DNA of 64,000 nt from Verticiella sediminum (GTDB taxonomy: Bacteria > Pseudomonadota > Gammaproteobacteria > Burkholderiales > Burkholderiaceae_B). The DNA lies in the NCBI RefSeq assembly GCF_007558815.1, contig NZ_VLTJ01000039.1, forward strand, positions 620,001 to 684,000, written 5' to 3'. The translations under genes and the position numbers were made by a program. The notes under the pieces are model-generated. The model was not told the DNA's origin. It did not search any database and saw only the letters and a list, made by a program, of their open reading frames with translations. Below are positions 34,111 through 43,436 of this stretch, piece by piece; position 1 is the first letter of the stretch; each line of letters begins with the position of its first letter.

Positions 34111-35556
34111 CTAGGCGCTGGCGTAGAGGTCCACGTACTCGTGCACCGGCATCGCCTCCAGGCGGCCCTGCTCGAGCGAGGCTGCGAGAATCTGCGCCTG
34201 TTGCCGGGCAGCATAGCGCCGTGCGAGGTTCACGCGGAACTTGGCTTCGAGCAGCGGGATGCCGTCGCCGCGGCGGCGCTTGTGGCCGATCGGGTACTCG
34301 ACCACGATCTCGTCGAGCTTGCTGCCGTCCTTGAACTCGACGGTCAGCGCATTGGCGATGGAGCGCTTGTCGGGATCGTGGTAATCCGCCGTGAAGGCCG
34401 GGTCCTCGACGCACACGATCTTCGCGCGCAGGGCGTCGATGCGCGGGTCGGCCGCGATCTCGTCCTCGTAGTCGGCGGCGGTGAGGCGCCCGAACAGCAC
34501 GGGCACCGCGACCATGTACTGGATGCAGTGGTCGCGGTCGGCGGGGTTGTTGAGCGGGCCCTGTTTGTCGATGATGCGGATGCAGGCTTCGTGGGTGCGG
34601 ATGGTGATCTTTGCGATCTCGTCGGCACCCCTGCCGGCGGCCTCGAGCCGCTCATGGAGCTGCATGGCGCACTCCACCGCCGTCTGGGCGTGGAACTCGG
34701 CGGGGAAGGAGATCTTGAACAGCACGTTCTCCATGACATAGCTGCCGTAGGGCCGCTGGAAGCGGAACGGCTGCCCTTTGAACAGCACGTCGTAGAAGCC
34801 CCATGTCTTGGCGGTGAGCACCGACGGGTAGCCCATCTCGCCGGTGCGCGCCATCAGGGCCAGCCGCACGCCCCGGCTGGTGGCGTCGCCCGCCGCCCAG
34901 CTCTTGCGGCTGCCGGCGTTGGGCGCATGGCGGTAGGTGCGCAGGCTCTGGCCGTCCACCCACGCCAGCGACAGTGCGTTGAGGATCTCCTCGCGCGTGA
35001 GACCGAGCATCTGCGCGACGACGGCGGTGCTCGCCACCTTGACGAGCACGACGTGGTCCAGCCCGACCTTGTTGAACGAGTTTTCCAGGGCGATGCAACC
35101 CTGGATCTCGTGCGCCTTGATCATCCCGGTGAGCACGTCGCGCATGGTGAGCGGCGGCTTGCCCGCCGCCACCGCATTGCGCGAAAGCCAGTCGGCCACC
35201 GCCAGGATGCCGCCCAGGTTGTCCGAGGGATGGCCCCATTCGGCCGCGAGCCAGGTGTCGTTGAAGTCCAGCCAGCGGATCATGGCGCCGATGTTGAAGG
35301 CGGCCTGGACCGGATCGAGCTGGTACGGGGTGCCGGGCACCCTGGCGCCGTTGGGCACGACGGTGCCGGGCACGATGGGGCCGAGCAGCTTGGTGCATGC
35401 GGGATACTCGAGCGCCTCGAGCCCGCAGCCCAGGGTGTCGATCAGGCAGTTGCGTGCCGTGGCGTAGGCGAGCTCACTGTCGATGCGGTAGTCGATGACG
35501 TAATCGGCAATGTCGAGCAGGACCTGGTCCCACGGATGGTGCTGTGCATGAGCCAT
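34111..35556 (-). CDS. prpD: 2-methylcitrate dehydratase PrpD-like
   Basis: A 481-residue, full-length PrpD-type protein, converting 2-methylcitrate to 2-methyl-cis-aconitate in the classical methylcitrate cycle. [22 protein letters not shown] near 93-114, [21 protein letters not shown] near 147-167 and the long C-terminal domain match PrpD. ATG 35556 has AAGGAG upstream. It is the last gene of a tetR-headed unit with an importer, a cyclase and fumarylacetoacetase, far from prpC and prpB, and the window also has AcnD/PrpF, which replace PrpD. It may therefore serve another acid; the symbol reflects similarity only. Confidence 0.8.
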   Translation of the reverse strand: MAHAQHHPWDQVLLDIADYVIDYRIDSELAYATARNCLIDTLGCGLEALEYPACTKLLGPIVPGTVVPNGARVPGTPYQLDPVQAAFNIGAMIRWLDFNDTWLAAEWGHPSDNLGGILAVADWLSRNAVAAGKPPLTMRDVLTGMIKAHEIQGCIALENSFNKVGLDHVVLVKVASTAVVAQMLGLTREEILNALSLAWVDGQSLRTYRHAPNAGSRKSWAAGDATSRGVRLALMARTGEMGYPSVLTAKTWGFYDVLFKGQPFRFQRPYGSYVMENVLFKISFPAEFHAQTAVECAMQLHERLEAAGRGADEIAKITIRTHEACIRIIDKQGPLNNPADRDHCIQYMVAVPVLFGRLTAADYEDEIAADPRIDALRAKIVCVEDPAFTADYHDPDKRSIANALTVEFKDGSKLDEIVVEYPIGHKRRRGDGIPLLEAKFRVNLARRYAARQQAQILAASLEQGRLEAMPVHEYVDLYASA

Positions 35557-35709
35557 CGTATCGTCTCCTTGAGCGATGTCGCGGCAGGGCGCAGCAAGCG
35601 CCGCGCCCTCCTTCACATACGCACCGTATCTCAAGAACCGGTACCCAGAGTATTCAACGCGCTTTGATGCTGGTGCGACTCATGGCAAGCGAAGGGCGCC
35701 GCGACGACG

Positions 35710-37038
35710 CTAGACCGAGACGGCCGGCAGCACTTCGCCCCGGCTTTCGCCGAAGCCGATGCGTGCGTAGCCCGGCTTCTCGCACCAACCGCGCAGGATC
35801 ACCGCATCGCCGTCCTCCAGGAAGGCGCGCGTCTCGCCGCTGCTCTCGAGCAGGACCGGGGTGCTGCCGCCGCGCGAGAGTTCGATGAGGGCGCCTGCCT
35901 GTTCGTGCGTGGGGCCGGAGATGGTGCCACTGCCGAAGAGATCGCCCGGGTTGAGGTTGCAGCCGCCATTGGTGTGCTGCGCGACCATCTGGCCCACCGT
36001 CCAGTACTGGTGACGGAAGTTGGTGTGCGAGACGCGCGAGGGCGCGAGGCGCTGCTCGCGCATGCGCTGGCTCTCGATCAGCACGTCCAACTCGATGGAC
36101 AGCGCGCCTTCGCGCCGGGTGCGCGGATCGTCCAGGTAGGCGAGTGGCTGCGGTTCGGCGGCAGGCCGTTCGAAGGGCAGACGGTACGGTGCCAGGGCCT
36201 CCTGCGTGACGATCCAGGGCGAGATCGTGGTGCAGAAGTTCTTGCCGAGAAACGGGCCGAGCGGCGCCATTTCCCAGAACTGGATGTCCCGCGCGGACCA
36301 GTCGTTGAGCAGCCCGTAGCCGAAGATGTGGTCGTCCGCCTGTGCCAGCGCAATGGGCTCGCCCTGGGCATTGCCCTGGCCGATCCAGATGGCGAGTTCC
36401 AGCTCGTAGTCCAGCCGGGCGCAAGGGCCGTAGCGCGGCACGGTTTCGCCCGGCCGCATGGACTGCCCCAGCGGACGGCGGTAGCGCTGGCCGCTCACGC
36501 CGATGCTCGACACCCGGCCATGATAGGCGATGGGAATCCACTGGAAGTTGGGCGTGAGCGGCTCATCGGGCCGTGCCAGCATGCCGACGTTGCGGGCGTG
36601 GTCGATGGAGGTATAGAAGTCGGTGTAGTCGCCGATGCGTGCCGGCACGGTATGTTCGATCTGCGCCAGCGGCATGAGGGCGGCCTTGACGGCGTCGGTT
36701 GCCGCGCTGTTCGAGCCCGCGAGCAGGGCATCGAACAGCGCCTGGCGCAGGGCGCGCCAGGCCTGCGGGCCCTGCGCCATGAGGGCGTTGAGCGTGGGCT
36801 GTGCACCGGCCTGCGCAGCCTCGCCCGCGAGGCCTTGCAGTGCGCCGCTGGCGGCCAGCGCGCCCAGGCAGATCACCTGGTCGCCGATGGCCACGCCGCC
36901 GCGAAAGGCTTCGTTCGTGCCTTGCCGGCGGAACACGCCGAAGGGCAGGTTCTGGATGGGGAAGTCGGTGCCGGCGGCGTTGGCGGTGTCGAGCCAACTG
37001 CGGGCATCGCCGTCATGGGTGGCGTTGAGTGGACTCAT
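35710..37038 (-). CDS. fahA: fumarylacetoacetase
   Basis: Hydrolyses fumarylacetoacetate to fumarate and acetoacetate, the last step of tyrosine/homogentisate breakdown. All key residues of the family are seen over 442 residues: D140 and H147 (YTDFYTSIDHARN), E211 and E213 (LDYELELA), Asp in WSARDIQFWE and Lys in GPFLGKNF. No homogentisate dioxygenase or maleylacetoacetate isomerase gene is in the window, so its partner step here may differ. 55 bases follow the cyclase gene; a 153-base gap precedes the PrpD-like gene. Confidence 0.92.
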   Translation of the reverse strand: MSPLNATHDGDARSWLDTANAAGTDFPIQNLPFGVFRRQGTNEAFRGGVAIGDQVICLGALAASGALQGLAGEAAQAGAQPTLNALMAQGPQAWRALRQALFDALLAGSNSAATDAVKAALMPLAQIEHTVPARIGDYTDFYTSIDHARNVGMLARPDEPLTPNFQWIPIAYHGRVSSIGVSGQRYRRPLGQSMRPGETVPRYGPCARLDYELELAIWIGQGNAQGEPIALAQADDHIFGYGLLNDWSARDIQFWEMAPLGPFLGKNFCTTISPWIVTQEALAPYRLPFERPAAEPQPLAYLDDPRTRREGALSIELDVLIESQRMREQRLAPSRVSHTNFRHQYWTVGQMVAQHTNGGCNLNPGDLFGSGTISGPTHEQAGALIELSRGGSTPVLLESSGETRAFLEDGDAVILRGWCEKPGYARIGFGESRGEVLPAVSV

Positions 37039-37092
37039 GTGCGGAAAATGGATGTCTGGGTTGAGAGCGATGGCCTGCGCCTTGGCGCGTGC

Positions 37093-37902
37093 TCAGGTCG
37101 TGGCGGCCATCAGTGCGTCGTCGAAGATGGCCACGGCGCGCGTCCAGCCGGCCGAGGCGCCGCGGATCTTGTGCGGAAAGCAACTGATGAAGAACCCCGT
37201 GGGCGGCAGCGCTTCGAGGTTGTGCAGCTTCTCGATGTGGCAGTAGCCGATGTCGCGTCCGGCCTTGTGGCCTTCCCAGATCAGGCTGGCGTCATGCGTC
37301 TCGCCGTACTTCCTGGCGGTATGCACGAAGGGCGCGTCCCAGCTCCAGCCGTCGGTGCCGGTCAGGCGCACGCCGCGCTCGAGCAGGTACATGGTGGCCT
37401 CGTAGCCCATGCCACAGCCCGAGGACACATAGTCGGGCTGGCCGTAGCGCTGGCCCGCGCGCGTGTTCACCACCACGATCTCCAGCGGCTTGAGTTCATG
37501 GCCGATGCGCTCGAGTTCGGCCTCGACATCGGCGGCCGTCACCACGTAGCCGTCCTCGAAGCGGCGAAAATCCAGCTTGACGCCGGGCTGGAAGCACCAT
37601 TCGAGCGGCACCTGGTCGATGGTGATGGAGGGCCTGGCCTTGCCCGTGGCCTTGTCCATGGTGCTGTGAAAGTGATAGGGCGCATCCAGGTGCGTGCCGT
37701 TGTGGGTGGAGAGCTGTACCTGCTCGACTGCCCAGCCTTCGCCGTCGGGCAGGTCCTCGCGCTGCAGGCCCGGGAAGAACGGGGTGATCTGGTCCACCGT
37801 GTTCTCGTGCGTGAAGTACTGGATCTTGGGCCCGAACGGCGGCGGGTCGCTCACCACGTCGTTCTCCAGAAAGATCGACAGATCGACGAACTTGCGGGTC
37901 AT
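37093..37902 (-). CDS. cyclase family protein (kynurenine formamidase-like hydrolase)
   Basis: A 269-residue metal-dependent hydrolase of the cyclase family. The metal motif HxGTHxDxPxHF is present as H67-NGT-H71-L-D73-APYHF. MTRKFVDLSIFLENDVVSDPPPFGP and TGTDGWSWDAPF are further family text. Members act on formylkynurenine, isatin or related amides and lactones. AAGGAGG precedes ATG 37902. The gene sits between the importer and fumarylacetoacetase genes, so it may open the ring of an imported compound before fumarylacetoacetase acts. Confidence 0.87.
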   Translation of the reverse strand: MTRKFVDLSIFLENDVVSDPPPFGPKIQYFTHENTVDQITPFFPGLQREDLPDGEGWAVEQVQLSTHNGTHLDAPYHFHSTMDKATGKARPSITIDQVPLEWCFQPGVKLDFRRFEDGYVVTAADVEAELERIGHELKPLEIVVVNTRAGQRYGQPDYVSSGCGMGYEATMYLLERGVRLTGTDGWSWDAPFVHTARKYGETHDASLIWEGHKAGRDIGYCHIEKLHNLEALPPTGFFISCFPHKIRGASAGWTRAVAIFDDALMAATT

Positions 37903-37934
37903 GGGGGGTTCCTCCTTGGTGTCTGATGCCATGG

Positions 37935-38735
37935 TCAGGGACGCTGCCAGCGCAGCAGGCGCTGCTCGGCCAGGGCCAGCAGTGCATTGGAAACGAAGCC
38001 GATCGCGCCCAGCAGCACGATGCCGGCGAACAGATCGCTGGCGCGGAACGCGCGCGCCGCGAGCAGAATGCCCTGGCCCAGGCCGCTTTGCGAGGCGATC
38101 ATTTCTCCGACCACCGATACGATGAGCGACACCGTCATCGACAGGCGCATGCCCGCGAGGATGTCGGGCATGGCGCTGGGCAGGCCCACTTTCCAGATGA
38201 ATGCCGCGCGGCTCATCTGCAGGGCGCCGGCCACCTCGCGCAGGCGCGGTTCGACGCTGGCAAAGCCGTGGATGGTGGCGAGCAGCACCGGCCACATGGC
38301 GCCGAAGGCGACGACGAACAGCACCATGCCGGGCGACAGGCCGAAAATGGATATCGCCAGCGGCAGCACCGCCGACGCCGGCAGTGGCCGCACGAACTCC
38401 AGCGTCGGCTGGATCCAGGCGCGCGCCCACGCGGAGATGCCGATCAGCGCGCCCAGCGCCATGCCCGCCAGCGACGCGAGCAGCCAGCCCAGAAGCATGC
38501 GCTGCACGGTGCTGGCGGTGAAGCCGGCGAGTTCGCCCGGCACGTCCGGGGCTGTCAGGTTCAGGCCCTGCAGCAGGCTGGCGAGCGTGGCTTCGGGCGT
38601 GGGCAGGAAGACCTTGCTGACCCATTGGTAATGGCTGGCCAGCCACCACAGTGCGAAGAGGGCGGCCAGGCCCGCCACCGATTCCAGGTAGCCGCGCCGC
38701 TGGCGCGCACGGGGGAAGGCGGGGCGCGTGTTCAT
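37935..38735 (-). CDS. ABC transporter permease, SsuC/TauC-like (second)
   Basis: Nitrate/sulfonate/taurine-type permease of 266 residues with about six helices. The EAA loop is SVEPRLREVAGALQMSRAAFIWKVGLPSAMPDI. The start overlaps the stop of the first permease (ATGA), so the two are translated together and probably form a heterodimer; most importers of this family use one permease gene. Next gene, cyclase, begins 32 bases on. Confidence 0.9.
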   Translation of the reverse strand: MNTRPAFPRARQRRGYLESVAGLAALFALWWLASHYQWVSKVFLPTPEATLASLLQGLNLTAPDVPGELAGFTASTVQRMLLGWLLASLAGMALGALIGISAWARAWIQPTLEFVRPLPASAVLPLAISIFGLSPGMVLFVVAFGAMWPVLLATIHGFASVEPRLREVAGALQMSRAAFIWKVGLPSAMPDILAGMRLSMTVSLIVSVVGEMIASQSGLGQGILLAARAFRASDLFAGIVLLGAIGFVSNALLALAEQRLLRWQRP

Positions 38736-39514
38736 TGCCCGGCTCCCATGGCACGCATGGCGCGTCGCTGCAGCCAGTCGGCCGCGGCATTGATGGCAAA
38801 GCCCACCACGGCGATCCAGAACAGCCAGGCGAGCATCAGGTCCGGCTCCAGGCTCTGCTGGGCGATCATGATGGCGTAGCCCATGCCGTGGGGGTTGGCC
38901 GCGATCTCCACCGTCACCGCGACCACCAGGGCGATCGCCACGCCCAGGCGCAGGGCGACGAACAGGCGCGGCACCATGGCCGGGATGACGATCTTGCACA
39001 GGCGCGCCATGGGCGAAAGCTGCAGCGCCATCGACACCTCGAGCAGGCGCGGCTCGACCTGGCGCGCCGCCGCCTGCGCCAGGATCAGCATCGGCCAGAA
39101 CGTCGCGAAGGCGACGACCGAGACCTCCAGGGCGAGGCCGAAGCCGAAGATCAGCAGGGCCAGCGGAATCAGCGCCACCGAGGGCACCGGGCGCAGTACC
39201 TCGATGGTGAGAAAGCCCGTGCGCGCCGCGCGCGGCGAGAGCCCCAGCACGACGCCCAGCAGGATGCCGGGCAGCGAACCCGCCGCCAGGCCCAGCATGG
39301 CCGAGCCCAGGGTGAAGCCGGTGGCCTGCCAGAGACTGCCGTCCTGGATGGCACGGCCAAAGGCCGCGAGCGCCGCGCTGGGCGGCGCCAGGGCGTCGCT
39401 GCCCGCGGCCACCGAGCGCGCATACCACTCGAAAGCCGCCAGCAGCACCGCCGGAAACACCAGCGCCCGCAGCAGAGCGAGCAGCGAACGCAGTGAGCGT
39501 GGAGGCCGTGTCAT
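38732..39514 (-). CDS. ABC transporter permease, SsuC/TauC-like (first)
   Basis: Permease of 260 residues of the same family (EAA loop VEPRLLEVSMALQLSPMARLCKIVIPAMVP). I chose ATG 39514 with GGAG 10 bases upstream; the frame is open back to an ATG that overlaps the ATPase stop, but that stretch is the intergenic repeat at 39524-39653 and would give a Gly/Pro-rich leader of 48 residues with no membrane or signal character. Confidence 0.88.
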   Translation of the reverse strand: MTRPPRSLRSLLALLRALVFPAVLLAAFEWYARSVAAGSDALAPPSAALAAFGRAIQDGSLWQATGFTLGSAMLGLAAGSLPGILLGVVLGLSPRAARTGFLTIEVLRPVPSVALIPLALLIFGFGLALEVSVVAFATFWPMLILAQAAARQVEPRLLEVSMALQLSPMARLCKIVIPAMVPRLFVALRLGVAIALVVAVTVEIAANPHGMGYAIMIAQQSLEPDLMLAWLFWIAVVGFAINAAADWLQRRAMRAMGAGQ

Positions 39515-39523
39515 CTCAATTGC

Positions 39524-39653
39524 TCCACTGGGCTTCGCGCGTCCCGCGACCCGGGCAACTGCCTCGGCCGATCCAGGGCACCGCGGATCCGGCTCCGCCG
39601 GTCCGCCAGCGCCGCCCCCCTTGAGGGGGCGCGCGTCAGCGCGTAGGGGGTGG
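39524..39653 (-). repeat. GC-rich intergenic element, copy A
   Basis: Fills the spacer between the ATPase and first permease genes. It starts exactly 10 bases upstream of the permease ATG with CAGTGGA on the minus strand and ends one base from the ATPase stop codon. The best-conserved block (39575-39617) matches 39 of 43 bases by eye with 46136-46178 in copy B. It contains a hairpin made of runs of C and G around CTTGA. Confidence 0.65.
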
Positions 39654-39654
39654 G

Positions 39655-40419
39655 TCACTCATACTCCAGGAAACGGTACAGCTCGCGCCGCAGGCGCAGG
39701 AAGTCCGGGTGCTCCTTGGCCGAGAGCTGCTCGCGTGGACGCGGGATGGGCACCTCGATCATCGCAGCCAGGCTGGGGTTCGCGGGCGTGGGGTTGGCGC
39801 GCAGCGCGATCACGCGGTCCCCCAGGTAGATGGCTTCCTCCAGGTCGTGCGTGACGAACAGCACCGTCAGGCCGCTGTCGCGCACCAGGCGCGAGAGTTC
39901 GTCCTGCAGGCTTTCGCGCGTCATGGCGTCCAGCGCGCCGAAGGGTTCGTCCATCATCATCAGCTCGGGCTGCTGCGCCAGGCAGCGCGCGATCTGCACG
40001 CGTTGCTGCATGCCGCCCGACAACTGCACCGGAAACTTCGCCGCATGCTGCGCAAGGCCCACCGTGTCGAGCACCCGGGCGATGCGCGCCCGGCGCTCGG
40101 CCGGAGGCACGCCCGCCGCCTCCAGCGCCAGGCTGATGTTGCCTTCGACCGTGCGCCACGGCAGCAGCGCGCGGCCGTAGTCCTGGAACACGAAGGCCAC
40201 TTCGCGCGACGGCCCGGCCACCGGCTCGCCGTGGCGCAGCACGGCGCCGGCGCTGGGCGCGACGAAACCCGCCGCCGCGCGCAGCAGCGTGGTCTTGCCG
40301 CAGCCCGACGGGCCGATGATGCAGACGAACTCGCCCGGCTGCACCGCGAAGCTGGTCGGCGAGAGGATCTCGCGGCCCCCCAGGTGGATGGCGACGTCAT
40401 CGAAACGCAGCAGGCTCAT
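39655..40419 (-). CDS. ABC transporter ATP-binding protein, SsuB/TauB-like
   Basis: ATPase of 254 residues. Walker [10 protein letters not shown] at 36-44, Q-loop [13 protein letters not shown], signature [15 protein letters not shown] and Walker [13 protein letters not shown] identify the nitrate/sulfonate/taurine family. The start overlaps the binding-protein stop (ATGA). It powers the two permeases that follow. Confidence 0.93.
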   Translation of the reverse strand: MSLLRFDDVAIHLGGREILSPTSFAVQPGEFVCIIGPSGCGKTTLLRAAAGFVAPSAGAVLRHGEPVAGPSREVAFVFQDYGRALLPWRTVEGNISLALEAAGVPPAERRARIARVLDTVGLAQHAAKFPVQLSGGMQQRVQIARCLAQQPELMMMDEPFGALDAMTRESLQDELSRLVRDSGLTVLFVTHDLEEAIYLGDRVIALRANPTPANPSLAAMIEVPIPRPREQLSAKEHPDFLRLRRELYRFLEYE

Positions 40420-41378
40420 TGGACGATCAGCCGCGCGACGTCGGGGTCGGTCTTGAGCATGTTCTGCTCCTTCATCACGCCGACCCAGTAGGCCAGTTGC
40501 GCCTCGCTGACCAGCGGACCGGGCGGGCCGATCTGGATGGTCGCCAGCACCTCGGGCGGCAGCTTGATGTACTTGCCGATGTGCTGGCGCATCGTCGCGT
40601 CGTTCGCAGGGTCCTGGACGAAGGCCGCGGCCTCGACGATGGCCTCGCGAAACGCCTTGACCGCCGCGGGGTTCTGCTCGGCCCAGTCGCGCCGCGCGGT
40701 GAATAGGATGGAGTGCATGCCGTCGGGCATGAACGTGGTGTAGTGCGACGCCACATAGCCCGTGCCGCTGGCGAGGATGCGCGCCATGAAGGGATCGCCC
40801 GTCACGACCGCGTCCAGGGAGCCGCCGCGCAGCAGGTCGCTATGCTGCGGAAAGGCGGCCTCCACGAAGTTCACCTTGGCGTAGTCCACGCCCTGCGCCT
40901 TGAGCCAGGCGCGGAAGGTGACGTGCAGATAGGCGCCCAGGCCCGGTACGCCGATCTTCTTGCCCACACAGTCCTGTGCGGTCTTGATGCCGCTGCCCGT
41001 GCGCGCCACCAGGCCCACGCCGGTCAGGTTCTTGTCCGTGGTGCCGCCACCGCCGACCACCACGTGATCCAGACCGCCATCGATCGATTGCAGGAACACC
41101 GACGGCGTGGGGCCGCCCATCTGCAGCGAGTTCGACTGCACGGCGGCGGGAATCGATGGGTTGAGCGGGATGAACCTGGGCTCCACGTCCAGCCCCCGCT
41201 TGTCGAAGTAGCCTTCCTCCTTCGCCACGAACACGGTGGTGAAATCCGTCACCGCGGTGTAGCCGAACGCGATCCTGGTATTGCTCTGCGCGCGCAGCGG
41301 CAGCGCAGCCATGCCCAGCGCTGCGGCGGCGCCCGCCAGCAGGGTGCGGCGCATGCTCGAATCAAGGGAACGGGTCAT
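40416..41378 (-). CDS. ABC transporter substrate-binding protein, SsuA/NMT1-like
   Basis: Periplasmic receptor of 320 residues. A signal peptide covers about 1-30, with twin arginines at 10-11 ([15 protein letters not shown]), so Tat export is possible. The mature part reads [34 protein letters not shown], typical of SsuA/TauA/ThiY receptors. AAGGAAAT precedes ATG 41378. The start overlaps the tetR stop (ATGA). Ligand unknown; the cyclase and fumarylacetoacetase suggest an aromatic-derived acid or amide rather than a sulfonate. Confidence 0.88.
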   Translation of the reverse strand: MTRSLDSSMRRTLLAGAAAALGMAALPLRAQSNTRIAFGYTAVTDFTTVFVAKEEGYFDKRGLDVEPRFIPLNPSIPAAVQSNSLQMGGPTPSVFLQSIDGGLDHVVVGGGGTTDKNLTGVGLVARTGSGIKTAQDCVGKKIGVPGLGAYLHVTFRAWLKAQGVDYAKVNFVEAAFPQHSDLLRGGSLDAVVTGDPFMARILASGTGYVASHYTTFMPDGMHSILFTARRDWAEQNPAAVKAFREAIVEAAAFVQDPANDATMRQHIGKYIKLPPEVLATIQIGPPGPLVSEAQLAYWVGVMKEQNMLKTDPDVARLIVQ

Positions 41379-42076
41379 GGGGATTTCCTTGTCGTGGGAC
41401 GGGAAACGGGGGGCGGGAGCACGGCGCCGTGGATGCCGTGGACGATGAAATCGATCAGCAGCGATGCGGCCCGCGGGTCCTGGGGCAGGTTGGCGCCCTG
41501 TGAGAGCCGTTCCACTCGGGTGTCGCTGATGTGGTGCAGCAGAGCACCCAGCGCGAACTGGTAGCACCAGGCGGCAGTGCCCCGGCTGACGTCTGGCGCT
41601 TGCTCGCGCAGGGCGTCGTGCAGGGCATCGATGAAGGCCATGGCCATCGGATCGAAGAAATCCCGCAGCACGCTGTCCGCCTCGCGCTGTCCGGTACCCA
41701 GTCCTTGAGTGATCAACAACGCGTAGTACTCGCCCTCGGGGCTGGCGCGCAGGCGCAGGACCGGTTCGACGAACGCCTGTACGATGCGGCGCAGCCTGGG
41801 CTCGCCGGTGGGCGCGCGCCCGATCTCGGCGAGCGCTTCCAGGCGCTCGGCGATGGTGCCGGACCAGCTCGCGAAAATCGCGTGAAAGAGCTCGTGCTTC
41901 TGCCCGAAGTAATAGCTCACCAGGGCCAGCGGCACATCGGCTTCCTTGGCGATCTGCCGGATCGACACCGCGTGGTAGCCGCGCTGGGCAAAAAGCTTCT
42001 CAGCCGCCAGCAGGATCGCCTGCTTGCGGTCTGGCCGGGCTGCGGCCTGTCTGTTGCGGCGCGCGTTGGTCTGCAT
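41375..42076 (-). CDS. TetR family transcriptional regulator
   Basis: Regulator of 233 residues; helix-turn-helix at about 16-62 (AAEKLFAQRGYHAVSIRQIAKEADVPLALVSYYFGQK). The C-terminal ligand domain has TetR_C-like helices with LLITQGLGTG. ATG 42076 is preferred; an in-frame TTG at 42100 is a longer alternative. It heads the eight-gene minus-strand unit and its stop overlaps the next start, so the importer and enzymes are probably autoregulated with it. Confidence 0.9.
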   Translation of the reverse strand: MQTNARRNRQAAARPDRKQAILLAAEKLFAQRGYHAVSIRQIAKEADVPLALVSYYFGQKHELFHAIFASWSGTIAERLEALAEIGRAPTGEPRLRRIVQAFVEPVLRLRASPEGEYYALLITQGLGTGQREADSVLRDFFDPMAMAFIDALHDALREQAPDVSRGTAAWCYQFALGALLHHISDTRVERLSQGANLPQDPRAASLLIDFIVHGIHGAVLPPPVSRPTTRKSP

Positions 42077-42092
42077 GCCAACTATTGAACGA

Positions 42093-42112
42093 CCGTACAA
42101 ATGTGCCGTACA
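42093..42112. promoter_or_regulatory. tandem heptamers upstream of tetR
   Basis: CCGTACA occurs twice with a 13-base period (42093-42099 and 42106-42112), 17 bases upstream of the tetR start codon. Candidate operator or half-sites for the TetR protein, overlapping its probable promoter. Confidence 0.4.
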
Positions 42113-42221
42113 TCAGGACAAACCCTGCCGCACGGAACGCAGAGACGGTCATGGCATGCAGACGCGAGCCGCGGGAGGGGGCCTCAGGCCACCGTTGCGG
42201 CTCGCGACAGGGCGGTGCTGC

Positions 42222-43424
42222 TCAGCCCTGGTTGGCGGCGTAATCGCCGGGAATGTGCACCCAGCCGCTCATGAGCACGCGCGCGCTGCGGCTCATGATC
42301 GCCTTGGTGACCGTCCATTGGCCGTCGACCAGGCGGGCTTCGGCGCCCACGCGCAGCGCGCCGGACGGATGGCCGAAGCGCACGGCGGTACGCTCGCCGC
42401 CGCCCGCGGCCAGGTTGACCAGCGTGCCGGGGATCGCCGAGGCCGTGCCGATGGCCACGGCGGCCGTGCCCATCATGGCATGGTGCAGCTTGCCCATGGA
42501 GAGCGCGCGCACCAGGAGGTCGACGTCGCCGGTCCCGACCGCCTTGCCGCTGGATGCGGTGTAGGCGGCGGGCGGGGCGACGAAGGCGACCTTGGGCGTG
42601 TGCTGGCGCTTGGCCGCCTCGGCCAGGTCCGAGATCAGGCCCATGCGCAGCGCGCCGTACGCGCGGATGGTCTCGAACTTCGCGAGCGCGGCGGCGTCGG
42701 CGTTGATGTCGTCCTGCAGCTCGGTGCCGCGATAGCCGATCGCCTCGGCGTTCACGAAGATCGTCGGGATGCCCGAGTTGATCATCGTGGCCTTGAGCAC
42801 GCCGATGCCGGGGACTTCCAGATCGTCGACCACCTGGCCGGTCGGGAAGAGGGCGCCGCCGCCGTCGTCCTCGTCGGCGGCCGGGTCCATGAACTCGAGC
42901 TGGATCTCGGCGGCCGGGAAGGTCACCCCATCCAGTTCGAAGTCGCCGGTTTCCTGCACCGCGCCGTTGGCCATGGGCACCTGCGCGATGATGGTCTTGC
43001 CGATGTTGGCCTGCCAGATGCGTATCGTCGCGATGCCGTTCTCGGGCACGCGGGCAGGGTCGACCAGGCCGTTGGTGATGGCGAAAGGGCCGACCGCGGC
43101 CGACAGGTTGCCGCAGTTGCCGCTCCAATCGACGAAGGCGCTGTCGATCGACACCTGGCCGAACAGGTAATCGACATCGTGGTCCGCACGCGTGCTGCGC
43201 GCCACGATCACCGTCTTGCTGGTGCTCGAGGTGGCCCCGCCCATGCCGTCGATCTGCTTGGCGTAGGGGTCGGGGCTGCCGATCACGCGCATGAGCAGGG
43301 CGTCGCGCGCCGCGCCGGGCTGGCGCGCCGCCTCGGGCAGCTCGTCCAGACGGAAGAACACCCCCTTGCTCGTGCCGCCGCGCATGTAGGTGGCGGGAAT
43401 GCGGATCTGTGCTGCGAATGCCAT
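42222..43424 (-). CDS. prpF: 2-methylaconitate cis-trans isomerase
   Basis: Isomerase of 400 residues, diaminopimelate-epimerase-like fold. With AcnD it replaces PrpD: AcnD makes 2-methyl-trans-aconitate and PrpF turns it into the cis form. IRIPATYMRGGTSKGVFFRLDELP, VDWSGNCGNLSAAVGPFAI and the C-terminal KLHHAMMGTAAVAIGTA are PrpF signatures. It starts 12 bases after acnD and is the last gene of prpC-acnD-prpF. Confidence 0.93.
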   Translation of the reverse strand: MAFAAQIRIPATYMRGGTSKGVFFRLDELPEAARQPGAARDALLMRVIGSPDPYAKQIDGMGGATSSTSKTVIVARSTRADHDVDYLFGQVSIDSAFVDWSGNCGNLSAAVGPFAITNGLVDPARVPENGIATIRIWQANIGKTIIAQVPMANGAVQETGDFELDGVTFPAAEIQLEFMDPAADEDDGGGALFPTGQVVDDLEVPGIGVLKATMINSGIPTIFVNAEAIGYRGTELQDDINADAAALAKFETIRAYGALRMGLISDLAEAAKRQHTPKVAFVAPPAAYTASSGKAVGTGDVDLLVRALSMGKLHHAMMGTAAVAIGTASAIPGTLVNLAAGGGERTAVRFGHPSGALRVGAEARLVDGQWTVTKAIMSRSARVLMSGWVHIPGDYAANQG

Positions 43425-43436
43425 GTGCGTTTTTCC

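Noticed and set aside
39515-39658. N-terminal extension of the first permease starting at the ATPase stop
   Set aside because: The 48 codons lie in the intergenic repeat and encode Gly/Pro-rich text without family counterpart; ATG 39514 has a better site.
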